Positions 53,701 to 62,029 of a DNA stretch of 64,000 nucleotides are shown in pieces; position 1 is the first letter of the stretch, and every line of letters starts with the position of its first letter. The position numbers and the translations under genes are program-made. The notes under the pieces were generated by a model that worked only from the letters and a program-made list of their open reading frames with translations, searched no databases and was not told where the DNA came from. The stretch is taken from the NCBI RefSeq assembly GCF_900105675.1, contig NZ_LT629786.1:2170001-2234000 (forward strand), in the 5' to 3' direction. This stretch comes from Pseudomonas synxantha (GTDB taxonomy: Bacteria; Pseudomonadota; Gammaproteobacteria; Pseudomonadales; Pseudomonadaceae).

Positions 53701-53728
53701 CCAATGCCCCGACAAGTCGGGGCATTGG
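53701..53728. terminator. Perfect 13-pair hairpin
   Basis: CCAATGCCCCGAC-AA-GTCGGGGCATTGG, followed by CTTTCT on the plus strand and GGCTTTTC on the minus strand. It has the form of a terminator but no annotated gene ends here, so it may end an unrecognised small transcript or be a gene remnant. Confidence 0.6.
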
Positions 53729-53749
53729 CTTTCTAATGAGCGAGTGGTC

Positions 53750-53787
53750 GGTTTGTATCGTTGTGTATCTGCGCGTTGGATAGATAC
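53750..53787 (-). promoter_or_regulatory. 38-bp operator, site A, upstream of the epoxide hydrolase operon
   Basis: Read on the minus strand it fits GTATC-N13-GATACAC-N4-ATACAAACC, the same as sites B and C. Seen from the operon the order is GGTTTGTAT, GTGTATC, GATAC. The TGTA elements are spaced ten bases apart (TACA-N6-TACA), typical of tandem OmpR-family half-sites. It is 167 bases upstream of the hydrolase start. Conservation with site B continues downstream to 53857. Confidence 0.75.
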
Positions 53788-53954
53788 ACAGCGATTCTTT
53801 TAAGTCGGTTGATGACACATACGGGATACCTGCGGGGCTTTAAATGAACCCATCGAGAAGGCGCAAACCTTCTCCAATGGATGACTCATTTAACTCGCGG
53901 CTATCTCTGCGCGTTTCGCGACGTTGTCGACCAATGACTTATAGGAAATTCAAA

Positions 53955-55322
53955 ATGCCTGCAGCAACGTTCGGTTTCACCTGGCGCCATAGTCTGGCTT
54001 CTTCCGTGAGAATGGGCGTTTTGGGGTTGGCCCTGATAGCCGGCAGCGGTGGTGCCTGGGCTGCTGGCCCGGCCGCCGATGCGTCAGTTGCCAGCTCGGC
54101 CTCGACCAATCCCGAATCGATTCGACCATATCGAATTCACGTCGATGAAGCTCAATTGACTGATCTGAAAAAGCGCATTGCGGCGACCCGCTGGCCGGAC
54201 AAAGAGACCGTCAATGACGTTTCCCAAGGCGTGCAGTTGGCCCAGGTCCAGGCGCTGGTGAAGTATTGGGGCAGCGGCTATGACTGGCGCAAGGCCGAAG
54301 CAAAGCTCAATGCGCTGCCTGAATTCATCACGACTATTGACGGCGTCGATATTCAATTCATCCATGTTCGCTCGCGAAACCCCAACGCGATGCCATTGCT
54401 TCTGACACACGGATGGCCTGGCTCACAATTCGAGTTCCTGAAAACTATCGGCCCGCTGACGGATCCCGTTGCTTACGGCGGTAAAGTTGAAGATTCGTTC
54501 GACGTGATCATTCCATCGATTCCGGGACACGGTTTTTCCGGTAAGCCAACTGAATTGGGCTGGGGGCCGGATCGAGTCGCGAAGGCTTGGGATGTGCTCA
54601 TCAAGCGTCTGGGTTATACCCACTATGTTTCCCAGGGCGGAGATCACGGTTCGGTGATATCGGATGCATTGGGACGCCTGAATCCGCCGGGTCTGTTGGG
54701 CATTCACTTGAACATGCCGGCCACCATCCCGCCCGAATTGGTCAAGCCGATCAATAGTGGTGACCCAGCCCCTGTCGGGCTCACTGAGCCTGAACGCAAG
54801 GCGTTTGATTCCTTGAGCACCTTCTTCGGCCGCAATGCAGCATACGGCGCGATGATGGTTACGCGCCCGCAGACTATCGGTTACCTGCTGGCCGATTCGC
54901 CTACCGGTACTGCGGCGTGGATGTACGAAAAAATCGCCGCGTGGACGGACAGCGATGGTCAGCCTGAACGGGTATTGACCCGTGACGAGATGCTGGACGA
55001 TATCAGCCTGTACTGGCTGACGAATGCAGGCGCATCGTCATCGCGTTTCTACTGGGAAAACAACAACAACAATTTCAGCGCTGCCGCGCAGAACACCGCA
55101 AGCATCAAGGTGCCGGTGGCGATCACGGTATTCCCGCACGAGATCTATCAGGCGCCAAAAAGCTGGGCGCAACGCGCTTACCCATCACTTTCCTACTACA
55201 GCCAGGTTAACAAGGGCGGCCACTTCGCTTCCTGGGAGCAACCTCAATTGTTCAGCGAAGAGTTGCGGGAGGCCTTCCGGCCGCTGCGCGCCAAGCTGAG
55301 CGCAACGAAGACAGCCCAGTAG
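53955..55322 (+). CDS. Secreted epoxide hydrolase (EHN-type alpha/beta hydrolase)
   Basis: About 455 residues from MPAATFGFTWRHSLASSVRM, chosen because TAGGA lies seven bases upstream. A signal peptide ends near GSGGAWAAG. The epoxide-hydrolase N-terminal domain (RIHVDEAQLTDLKKRIAATR, RWPDKE) precedes the alpha/beta core with oxyanion motif HGWPGS, nucleophile Asp in SQGGDHGSVISDALG and His in GGHFASWEQPQLF. It hydrolyses epoxides to diols, probably in the periplasm. First gene of a five-gene operon under operator site A. Confidence 0.9.
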   Translation: MPAATFGFTWRHSLASSVRMGVLGLALIAGSGGAWAAGPAADASVASSASTNPESIRPYRIHVDEAQLTDLKKRIAATRWPDKETVNDVSQGVQLAQVQALVKYWGSGYDWRKAEAKLNALPEFITTIDGVDIQFIHVRSRNPNAMPLLLTHGWPGSQFEFLKTIGPLTDPVAYGGKVEDSFDVIIPSIPGHGFSGKPTELGWGPDRVAKAWDVLIKRLGYTHYVSQGGDHGSVISDALGRLNPPGLLGIHLNMPATIPPELVKPINSGDPAPVGLTEPERKAFDSLSTFFGRNAAYGAMMVTRPQTIGYLLADSPTGTAAWMYEKIAAWTDSDGQPERVLTRDEMLDDISLYWLTNAGASSSRFYWENNNNNFSAAAQNTASIKVPVAITVFPHEIYQAPKSWAQRAYPSLSYYSQVNKGGHFASWEQPQLFSEELREAFRPLRAKLSATKTAQ

Positions 55323-55384
55323 CTCACACGCCATCGAGTCAACACACCGGGCCGCTATTCGGCGGCTCGCTACGGAGAAACACC

Positions 55385-56458
55385 ATGGAGATGACCTTGC
55401 TGAACAACCAAAATAAATCCAGCCGCCTGCGGGGTCTTGCCCCATCGCTGTTGGCAGCAGCGGTGCTGCAATTCGCAGCGGTGGCTGGCGGTTTTTCCCA
55501 AGCCAGCGCGGCTGATGTACCCGCGTCCACCATTGGGGCTATCACGCCGGGAGCTCACACCTCTCTCGGTGCTCTTAAGCATGTGAAAGCGGGGCTGCTG
55601 GACGTTTCTTACGCGGAACTCGGCCCAGCCGATGGCCCTGTGGTCATTTTGTTGCACGGCTGGCCCTACGATATCAACGCATACGCTGATGTCGCTCCTG
55701 CTTTGGCGGACAAGGGATATCGAGTGTTGATCCCTTCTGCGCGTGGTTATGGCGATACGCATTTTCTCTCGGCCAAGACAGTTCGCAATGGTCAACCTGC
55801 TGCGCTGGCAAGCGACCTGATCGACTTCATGGACGCGCTGAAGATCAAGACGGCGGTGCTGGGTGGGTTTGACTGGGGCGCCCGCACTGCAGATATCGTT
55901 GCCGCACTGTGGCCGGAAAGAGTCAAAGCCCTGGTCGCTGTGAGCGGTTACCTGATAGGCAGCCAAGAGGCGGGCAAGGCGCCATTGCCGCCAGCCGCCG
56001 AACTGCAGTGGTGGTACCAGTTCTACTTCGCGACCGAGCGCGGGCGCCTGGGCTACGAGAAAAACACCCATGACTTCGCCAAGCTCATCTGGAAGCTGGC
56101 GTCGCCACAATGGAATTTCGACGACGCCACTTATGAGCGCAGCGCGGCGTCCTTGCAAAACCCTGATCACGTGGCCGTGTCGATTTTCAACTATCGCTGG
56201 CGCCTGGGGCTGGTCAAGGGCGAGGCCAGATACGACGCGCTGGAGAAGAAACTCGCGGCATTTCCATCCATCAGCGTGCCCACCATCACCCTGGAAGGTG
56301 ATGCGAACGGCGCACCGCACCCACCTGCCGAAGCGTACGCCAAGCGCTTCACTGGCAAGTATGAGTACCGATTGATCACCGGTGGTGTTGGGCACAACTT
56401 GCCGCAGGAAGCGCCGAAAGCCTTCGCCCAGGCGGTGATCGACGCCGATCATCTTTGA
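55385..56458 (+). CDS. Secreted alpha/beta hydrolase, epoxide hydrolase/dehalogenase-like
   Basis: 357 residues with ACGGAG seven bases upstream. A long signal peptide ends around GGFSQASAAD. The core has HGWPYDINAYADVAPAL, nucleophile Asp in LGGFDWGARTADIVAALWPE and His in GGVGHNLPQEAPKAFAQ. An Asp nucleophile indicates epoxide hydrolase or haloalkane dehalogenase chemistry. It is the second member of the operon, 62 bases after the first hydrolase. Confidence 0.88.
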   Translation: MEMTLLNNQNKSSRLRGLAPSLLAAAVLQFAAVAGGFSQASAADVPASTIGAITPGAHTSLGALKHVKAGLLDVSYAELGPADGPVVILLHGWPYDINAYADVAPALADKGYRVLIPSARGYGDTHFLSAKTVRNGQPAALASDLIDFMDALKIKTAVLGGFDWGARTADIVAALWPERVKALVAVSGYLIGSQEAGKAPLPPAAELQWWYQFYFATERGRLGYEKNTHDFAKLIWKLASPQWNFDDATYERSAASLQNPDHVAVSIFNYRWRLGLVKGEARYDALEKKLAAFPSISVPTITLEGDANGAPHPPAEAYAKRFTGKYEYRLITGGVGHNLPQEAPKAFAQAVIDADHL

Positions 56459-56479
56459 AAACCGGATGAGAGGAGGGCG

Positions 56480-56992
56480 ATGATGAAGCTGAAATTTCTT
56501 GCCGCGATGTCGGCTGCCATTGCAATCGCAGCGTTGACCGCTACCGGTGTTGCCTCGGGCGACGCCAGTACTGGCGACGCCTCACCGATCTATGGCGTGA
56601 AATTACCTGAAAACTACCGCCTATGGCCGCTGATTGCGCCGGCGCAGGAAGCAGCACCCCTGAATGAACTGCGAGCCGTGCTGGGCAATGACTTGGCCAT
56701 CAAGGCTTATCAGGACTCAACGCTGCCATTCCCCGATGGCACGGTGCTGGTAAAGCTGGCCTGGAAACATGTGCAGTCCCCGGAATTCGAGCCGGCGTCC
56801 ATCCCGGGGCCGGCCACGACCGTGCAGGTGATGGTCAAGGACTCGAAAAAATATGCAGCAACCGGTGGTTGGGGATTCGGGCGGTTTATCAACGGTAAAC
56901 CGGCCGATGAAGCCCAACACGACACCTGCTTCGCCTGTCACCAGGCGCGAGTGCGTAATCACGACTTTGTGTTCACTCGCTTCGCTCCCTGA
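56480..56992 (+). CDS. Cytochrome P460 family c-type haem protein
   Basis: 170 residues (ATGATG; the second ATG at 56483 is better spaced from GAGGAGG). A signal peptide ends near GVASGDAS. The P460 fold is recognisable in LPENYRLWPLIAPAQE, FPDGTVLVKLAWK and GGWGFGRFINGKPA, with the single haem site CFACHQARVRNHDFVFTRF. Members oxidise hydroxylamine or handle nitric oxide, or use other small substrates. Its role beside hydrolases is unknown. Confidence 0.88.
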   Translation: MMKLKFLAAMSAAIAIAALTATGVASGDASTGDASPIYGVKLPENYRLWPLIAPAQEAAPLNELRAVLGNDLAIKAYQDSTLPFPDGTVLVKLAWKHVQSPEFEPASIPGPATTVQVMVKDSKKYAATGGWGFGRFINGKPADEAQHDTCFACHQARVRNHDFVFTRFAP

Positions 56993-57016
56993 TTCCCGTC
57001 AAACCTGGAGTTAACA

Positions 57017-57793
57017 ATGAAAAAAGTATTAACCGCACTAGCCGTCGCCGTCAGCCTGAGCATGGCGACACACGCCTGGTCGCAAACTGAAAAACCCACG
57101 ATTGTGCTCGTGCATGGCGCCTTTGCCGATGCGTCGAGTTGGAATGGCGTCGTGAAGATTCTCGAGAAGGACGGTTACCCGGTGGTTGCCGCTGCCAACC
57201 CATTGCGCGGTGTAAAGAGCGATGGTTCGGCAATCTCGGCATTGCTGACGAGCATTCATTCGCCGGTGGTGTTGGTCGGCCATTCCTATGGCGGCAACGT
57301 TATCAGTGATGCGGCCAACGATCATGTCAACGTCAAAGCCCTGGTTTACGTCAGTGCGTTTGCACCTGAGGCCGGGGAAACCGTCGCCGGGCTGGCCGGC
57401 AAATTCCCGGGCAGCACGCTGGGCCCAACGCTGGCTGCGCCTGTACCGCTGGCCGATGGGGGCAAGGATTTGTACATCCAGCAGGACAAATTTCACAACC
57501 AGTTTGCCGCTGACGTCCCCGCGAAAGAGGCGGCATTGATGGCCACCACTCAACGTCCGGTAACAGAAGCGGCGCTCAACGAAGCGTCCGGCAGCCCCGC
57601 CTGGAAGCATATTCCGTCCTGGTACATCTACGGCGACAAGGACAAGAACATTCCCCCGCAAGCCATGGCATTCATGGCCAAGCGCGCCGCAGCCAAAGCC
57701 GTGGAAGTGGTCAAGGGCGCTTCACATGTCGTGATGGTTTCGAACCCGGAACCGGTTGCCCGCCTGATCGAAAAAGCCGCCACGGCGAAGTAA
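57017..57793 (+). CDS. Secreted alpha/beta hydrolase (esterase-like)
   Basis: 258 residues with GGAG upstream and a signal peptide ending THAWSQTE. The motifs are VLVHGAFADASSWNGV, nucleophile Ser in VLVGHSYGGNVISDAAN, acid Asp in SWYIYGDKDKNIPP and His in KGASHVVMVSNPEPVA. It is like EstC/methylesterase-type hydrolases. The Ser nucleophile distinguishes it from the two Asp-type hydrolases upstream. Fourth gene of the operon. Confidence 0.9.
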   Translation: MKKVLTALAVAVSLSMATHAWSQTEKPTIVLVHGAFADASSWNGVVKILEKDGYPVVAAANPLRGVKSDGSAISALLTSIHSPVVLVGHSYGGNVISDAANDHVNVKALVYVSAFAPEAGETVAGLAGKFPGSTLGPTLAAPVPLADGGKDLYIQQDKFHNQFAADVPAKEAALMATTQRPVTEAALNEASGSPAWKHIPSWYIYGDKDKNIPPQAMAFMAKRAAAKAVEVVKGASHVVMVSNPEPVARLIEKAATAK

Positions 57794-57963
57794 CACGCTG
57801 AGGGTATCAATGATCTGGCGAAGGACCAGTTCCCGACAGGACACGGCATTCATGCAACGCCTTCGGAATTGCCGTGACCCAGTGGGCCTATTCGCACGCT
57901 ATCAAGTCGGTTGACTACTCGCCACAGATCGCCAACTGGGGCCCCATAATCAGGTACGCCACG

Positions 57964-59382
57964 ATGTGGAAGATTAATCACAGTTACATTGATGGAGCAT
58001 TCGTTCCCGTTCAGGGCAATGAAACGGTGCAATGCATCAATCCAGCTACCGAGGAGGTCATCGGTACGCTCACCCTGGCTGATCGTGAAGATGCCAGGCG
58101 CGCTATCGCGGCGGCTTCGCGTGCTCAAGTCGCGATGGGCCGCACCTCGAAGGCCGAGCGTATCGACATGCTCGAGCAGTTGCAGGCTGCCGTGCTGGCG
58201 AGCACGAATGAAATTCGCGATACCGCCATCCAAGAGTACGGTGCGCCGTTTGCCCGTGCGCAATGGGTCAGTCGCTACGCTTCGCAGTCATTTACCAATG
58301 CGGCGCAGGTGTTGAAACATTTCGACCTGAGTCGTTCGGTCGGTGACGCTACCGTGGTGATGGAGCCGGTCGGAGTCGCGGCGCTGTTTGCCCCCTGGAA
58401 CAGCACCGCCGGGACGATATGCAGCAAACTGGCATCGGCCATTGCGGCTGGCTGTGCCTCGGTCATCAAACCGAGCGAGTTGAGCCCGTTGCAGACCACC
58501 GTACTCGCCCAAGCGTTGCATCGCGCAGAGTTGCCCAAAGGGGTTTTCAACATTCTGTTGGGACGCGGCAGTGATGTGGGTGACGAAATCAGCGCCAGCC
58601 CACTCATCGCGAAAATTTCATTCACCGGGTCCACCGCCACCGGAAAGCTCATTGCACGCGCCGGAATCGAGACCATGAAGCGAGTGAGTCTGTCGCTCAC
58701 GGGGAAGTCGGCCTCTATCATCCTGGATGACGCCGATCTCGACATCGCCATTCCCCTGGCTCTGAATGCGGCGTTCATGAACAACGGTCAGGCATGTGTC
58801 GCCGGCACACGTCTGCTGGTGCCACGCACGCACGCCGAGGACATTATCAACCGCGTCAAAAGCCTGGTTGGGGCGATGGTCGTCGGCAATCCGCAGGATC
58901 CGGCCACTGCCCTCGGGCCGCTGGTCAATCGCGCCCAATTCGACCGCGTACAAGCTTTCATCCGCCGCGGGCAGGCGCAAGGCGCGACGTTGATTATCGG
59001 CGGGGAGGGCAGACCGACCGGTTTGGATAAGGGCTATTTCGTCAGGCCTACGGTCTTTGCCGACGTCAGCAGTGACATGAACATCGCGCAAGAGGAGATT
59101 TTCGGCCCGGTGCTATCGATAATTGCGTATGACTCGCAAGAACAAGCGATCGCTATTGCCAATGCCAGTATCTACGGCTTGCAAGCTTATGTGTTTTCCC
59201 GGCAACCGGAACGTGCCCAACGCCTGGCGAACCAGCTGCAGGCCGGCTCGGTGTTGATCAACAGAATTTCGCCAGAGCTGCTGGCGCCGTTCGGCGGGGT
59301 AAAGCAGTCCGGTGTCGGCCGGGAGTTTGGAGTCTTTGGGCTGGAAGCATTTCTTGAGGCCAAAAGCATCGTGTCCGATTAG
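57964..59382 (+). CDS. Aldehyde dehydrogenase (NAD(P)-dependent)
   Basis: About 472 residues from MWKINHSYIDGAFVPVQGNE; an ATG 30 codons upstream adds non-family sequence. Cofactor and catalytic motifs are intact: FAPWNSTAGTICSKLASAIA, KPSELSPLQTTVLAQALHRA, SFTGSTATGKLI, Glu in LTGKSASIILDDADLD context and catalytic Cys in NNGQACVAGTRLL, and the C-terminal FGGVKQSGVGREFGVFGLE. It oxidises aldehydes to acids in the cytoplasm. Last gene of the operon; a terminator follows. The 170-base gap before it holds no recognised gene. Confidence 0.92.
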   Translation: MWKINHSYIDGAFVPVQGNETVQCINPATEEVIGTLTLADREDARRAIAAASRAQVAMGRTSKAERIDMLEQLQAAVLASTNEIRDTAIQEYGAPFARAQWVSRYASQSFTNAAQVLKHFDLSRSVGDATVVMEPVGVAALFAPWNSTAGTICSKLASAIAAGCASVIKPSELSPLQTTVLAQALHRAELPKGVFNILLGRGSDVGDEISASPLIAKISFTGSTATGKLIARAGIETMKRVSLSLTGKSASIILDDADLDIAIPLALNAAFMNNGQACVAGTRLLVPRTHAEDIINRVKSLVGAMVVGNPQDPATALGPLVNRAQFDRVQAFIRRGQAQGATLIIGGEGRPTGLDKGYFVRPTVFADVSSDMNIAQEEIFGPVLSIIAYDSQEQAIAIANASIYGLQAYVFSRQPERAQRLANQLQAGSVLINRISPELLAPFGGVKQSGVGREFGVFGLEAFLEAKSIVSD

Positions 59383-59437
59383 CCTGGGGTTGGCGGGAGA
59401 TTGTGGTCGCACAACCCAGGCCGCAGGAGAAAAAGCT

Positions 59438-59476
59438 AATGGCCCACGGCGCGTTGCCTGTGGGCCATTGTTTTTT
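59438..59476. terminator. Bidirectional rho-independent terminator
   Basis: AATGGCCCAC and GTGGGCCATT form a ten-pair stem with a 12-base loop. TTTTTT follows on the plus strand (after the aldehyde dehydrogenase) and GCTTTTT on the minus strand (after the DipZ-like gene). Confidence 0.88.
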
Positions 59477-59481
59477 AAGGG

Positions 59482-60693
59482 TTAAGCGGCTGCAGCTTTC
59501 GCCTCCTGCAGCAGTTGCTGAATCATCTTTTCCTGCGTCTTGTAGCCACCTTCTCCGAAGTGGGTGAAACGCACCTGCCCTTTGGCGTCGATCAGGTAGT
59601 GCGCAGGCCAGTACTGGTTATCGAAGTTGCGCCAGATCGCGTAGTTGTTATCGATGGCCACCGGGTAAGTGATGCCGAGCTTTTTTACCTCATCCCTGAC
59701 ATTGCTGATGATGCGTTCAAAGCCGTATTCCGGAGTGTGGACGCCGATTACCACCAAGCCATCCTTCTCGTATTTCTGCGCCCAGTCCTTCACATACGGC
59801 AGGGCGTGCTGGCAATTGATGCAGTCGTAAGTCCAGAAATCGACGAGCACCACTTTGCCTCTGAGCGACTCACTGGTCAGTGCGGGCGAATTGAGCCATT
59901 CCACCGCGCCGGACAGCGACGGCATCGGGCCTTGGGCGTTGTCGAGGGTGGGTTCGGCCTTGGCCTTGCTTACCAGGTATTCGACAACTTTGGGGACGCT
60001 TTCCAATACGCCTTTTTCCAGCACGCTGACGCCTTCGGACGACGCCCCGGCCAACAGCGACTTGTCGGCACCGGTAGAAATCATCAGCGCTGCGGCCAGG
60101 ACCGCAAAACCGGTGGCGCGACGCAGCCAGCCGGTGACCGGAATCGAGGCCTTCAGGCGATTGACTAAACCGCGTCCGGCGAAAATCAGCGTACCCAACG
60201 ACAGTGCACTGCCCAGGCCGTAGGCTGCCAGCAGCAGGCTGGTTTGCGCATTGGCGCCTTGCAGCATGGCGCCGGTAAGGATCACCCCGAGGATAGGCCC
60301 GGCGCACGGTGCCCAGAGCAGGCCGGTAGCGACGCCGATCATCAGCGAACCCAGCGGCCCGGACATTCTGCGCGTCTGGGGGTCGAGGCGATTGCCCAGT
60401 AACACGAACGGGCTGGCCAGCCAGCCACTGATTCGCGCCGAAATCAGCGACAAGGCAAACAGCGCCATCACCACCAGTGCCACATGACGCCCGGTGTTGT
60501 TGGCCTGAATCACCCATTCACTGCTGACCACGGCCAGACTGGAAATCAGCGCGAAGGTCAGGACCATGCCGCCAAGGGTAAGCAGGATCGATGAGCGTGT
60601 GCGGTCGATACCGGCGAACAGAAATGGCACGACCGGCAGGATACAAGGGCTGAGGACGGTCAATAAGCCGCCCAGGAATGCGATGAGGAACAT
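59482..60693 (-). CDS. DipZ-like protein: CcdA membrane domain fused to thioredoxin/TlpA domain
   Basis: About 403 residues from MFLIAFLGGLLTVLSPCILP, preceded by AGGTGA; a GTG three codons earlier is possible. The N-terminal CcdA/DsbD-type six-helix domain has Cys pairs in LSPCILPVVPF and GLLWAPCAGPILG. The periplasmic C-terminal AhpC/TSA-type thioredoxin domain has WTYDCINCQHALP, with Cys-x2-Cys. It passes reducing power from the cytoplasm to periplasmic targets. It sits with the DUF2790 gene, like the P. aeruginosa dsb/two-component neighbourhood. Confidence 0.9.
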   Translation of the reverse strand: MFLIAFLGGLLTVLSPCILPVVPFLFAGIDRTRSSILLTLGGMVLTFALISSLAVVSSEWVIQANNTGRHVALVVMALFALSLISARISGWLASPFVLLGNRLDPQTRRMSGPLGSLMIGVATGLLWAPCAGPILGVILTGAMLQGANAQTSLLLAAYGLGSALSLGTLIFAGRGLVNRLKASIPVTGWLRRATGFAVLAAALMISTGADKSLLAGASSEGVSVLEKGVLESVPKVVEYLVSKAKAEPTLDNAQGPMPSLSGAVEWLNSPALTSESLRGKVVLVDFWTYDCINCQHALPYVKDWAQKYEKDGLVVIGVHTPEYGFERIISNVRDEVKKLGITYPVAIDNNYAIWRNFDNQYWPAHYLIDAKGQVRFTHFGEGGYKTQEKMIQQLLQEAKAAAA

Positions 60694-60723
60694 AAGGGTC
60701 ACCTGATGAAATGTGGGCCGAAC

Positions 60724-60984
60724 TCAGTTATCGCTGTGGCAATCGGCAAATTTGCGGTAGTTCAGGGTCTCGGTCTTGCCCTGCGAATTCAGGTAGGTCA
60801 GTTGGGCATCGACAATGCCGCAGGAAGCCCCGGCATCCTGTGTCATTGCCACCACTTTCTGGATGTCCAGGTGCGTGCCGTAGGTGTAGGTTTGCGGCGT
60901 GACGTCAGCTTCGGCGCGGGCCGAGAAGGTGCAGATATTCAGGGCGGCAAACAGGCAAGTGGCATAGAGGGTATTGGTGTTCAT
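60724..60984 (-). CDS. DUF2790 periplasmic protein
   Basis: 86 residues. A signal peptide ends near FSARAEADV. The mature domain TPQTYTYGTHLDIQKVVAMT, GASCGIVDAQLTYLNSQGKT and LNYRKFADC matches DUF2790, with two Cys that could form a disulfide or react with the adjacent DipZ system. The stop lies 30 bases before the dipZ-like start, so they form one operon under operator sites B and C. Function unknown. Confidence 0.85.
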   Translation of the reverse strand: MNTNTLYATCLFAALNICTFSARAEADVTPQTYTYGTHLDIQKVVAMTQDAGASCGIVDAQLTYLNSQGKTETLNYRKFADCHSDN

Positions 60985-61117
60985 GGTCGTCTTCTCAAGG
61001 CTTCAATGGTTGGGTGGTTCAGTTGAGCCGAGGCGCTTGGGTTGGCCTCGATGTGGCTCATTAGAAGCCCGTGAGGTATCTCGTCTGTGTCAAAAACAGC
61101 CGCGGATAACTCGGTTC

Positions 61118-61155
61118 GTATCAGGACCCGGTCCTGATACACGGCCATACAAACC
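61118..61155 (+). promoter_or_regulatory. 38-bp operator, site B
   Basis: GTATC-N13-GATACAC-N4-ATACAAACC, where the N13 completes a perfect 23-base palindrome (61118-61140). Read toward the DUF2790 gene it has the same orientation as site A toward the epoxide hydrolase. The conserved module continues to 61047. It lies 134 bases before the DUF2790 start. Confidence 0.75.
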
Positions 61156-61184
61156 CCCGGAAATTGTTGTTTTTGCCTCTGCGT

Positions 61185-61222
61185 GTATCCTTCGCCAGAG
61201 CAGATACACTGCAATACAAACC
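61185..61222 (+). promoter_or_regulatory. 38-bp operator, site C
   Basis: It fits the same consensus (GTATC at 61185, GATACAC at 61203, ATACAAACC at 61214-61222), 67 bases from site B and 66 bases upstream of the response regulator start. It is well placed for autoregulation of the two-component genes. Confidence 0.72.
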
Positions 61223-61238
61223 GCCGCGGGCGAACGGA

Positions 61239-61258
61239 CTCAGTCTCTATAGACTGAG
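61239..61258. repeat. Perfect hairpin in the response-regulator leader
   Basis: CTCAGTCT-CTAT-AGACTGAG, eight pairs with a four-base loop, ends 30 bases before the ATG at 61289. It could be a second operator or a translational control hairpin. Confidence 0.55.
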
Positions 61259-61288
61259 CCGCAATTCCCATTGACAGAGGCTTGGCCC

Positions 61289-62029
61289 ATGGAACACGTT
61301 GATCACATTCTCATCGTGGACGATGACCGTGAGATTCGAGAGATGGTAGGCAGCTACCTGAAGAAGAACGGCCTGCGCACTACCGTGGTTGCGGATGGCC
61401 GCCAGATGCGCTCGTTTCTCGAGACCACGCCAGTGGACCTGATCGTGCTGGACATCATGATGCCCGGCGACGATGGCCTGGTGCTCTGCCGCGACATTCG
61501 CGCCGGTAAACACAAGGCCACGCCGGTGCTGATGCTGACCGCCCGCAACGACGAAACCGATCGCATCATCGGTTTGGAAATGGGCGCCGACGATTACCTG
61601 GTCAAGCCGTTCGCCGCCCGTGAATTGCTGGCGCGCATCAAGGCTGTGCTGCGCCGTACGCGCATGCTGCCGCCCAACCTGGTCGTTACCGAAACCGGAA
61701 GGTTGCTGGAGTTCGGGCGCTGGCGCCTGGACACATCCGCCCGTCATCTGCTTGATGAAGACGGCACCATGGTCGCCCTCAGCGGCGCTGAATATCGCCT
61801 GCTGCGGGTGTTCCTCGACCATCCGCAACGGGTACTCAATCGCGACCAGTTGCTCAACCTGACCCAGGGCCGTGACGCAGACCTGTTCGACCGTTCCATT
61901 GATCTGCTGGTCAGCCGCCTGCGCCAACGCCTGCTTGACGATGCCCGCGAGCCGGCTTACATCAAAACCGTGCGCAGCGAGGGGTATGTCTTCTCGCTGC
62001 CGGTGCAAGTGCTTGGAGCACCGGCATGA
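61289..62029 (+). CDS. OmpR-family response regulator
   Basis: About 246 residues from MEHVDHILIVDDDREIREMV, with AGAGG eight bases upstream; the TTG six codons earlier is less likely. The receiver domain has acidic pocket DDD, acceptor Asp in LIVLDIMMPGDDG and Lys in YLVKPFAARELL. The winged-helix output domain has VALSGAEYRLLRVFLDHPQR, RDADLFDRSIDLLVSRLRQR and VRSEGYVFSLP. It likely binds the TACA-N6-TACA operators A-C. It overlaps the kinase gene by four bases. Confidence 0.93.
   Translation: MEHVDHILIVDDDREIREMVGSYLKKNGLRTTVVADGRQMRSFLETTPVDLIVLDIMMPGDDGLVLCRDIRAGKHKATPVLMLTARNDETDRIIGLEMGADDYLVKPFAARELLARIKAVLRRTRMLPPNLVVTETGRLLEFGRWRLDTSARHLLDEDGTMVALSGAEYRLLRVFLDHPQRVLNRDQLLNLTQGRDADLFDRSIDLLVSRLRQRLLDDAREPAYIKTVRSEGYVFSLPVQVLGAPA

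Larger units (their letters stand above)
53481..53954. other. Long intergenic region before the hydrolase operon
   Basis: 474 bases. The left part (53481-53700) has no convincing coding frame; a short stretch near 53590-53660 reads like a degraded gene end, but I cannot identify it. A strong hairpin (53701-53728) follows, then the conserved promoter module (53750-53857) shared with the DUF2790 promoter. An ATG at 53844 is in frame with the epoxide hydrolase but lies inside that conserved module. Confidence 0.5.

Noticed and set aside
53844..53954. Upstream start (ATG 53844) for the epoxide hydrolase
   Set aside because: It lies in the promoter module conserved with the DUF2790 promoter, where the aligned ATG is in another frame after a one-base indel; the start at 53955 has a ribosome binding site and a proper signal peptide.
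55370..56452. 360-codon minus-strand open frame
   Set aside because: Antisense of the second alpha/beta hydrolase, which has signal peptide, nucleophile and His motifs.
60981..61058. 26-codon ORF whose TGA overlaps the DUF2790 ATG, as a leader peptide
   Set aside because: No ribosome binding site; its start overlaps the probable -10/start-site block; the equivalent position in the other promoter does not preserve the frame.
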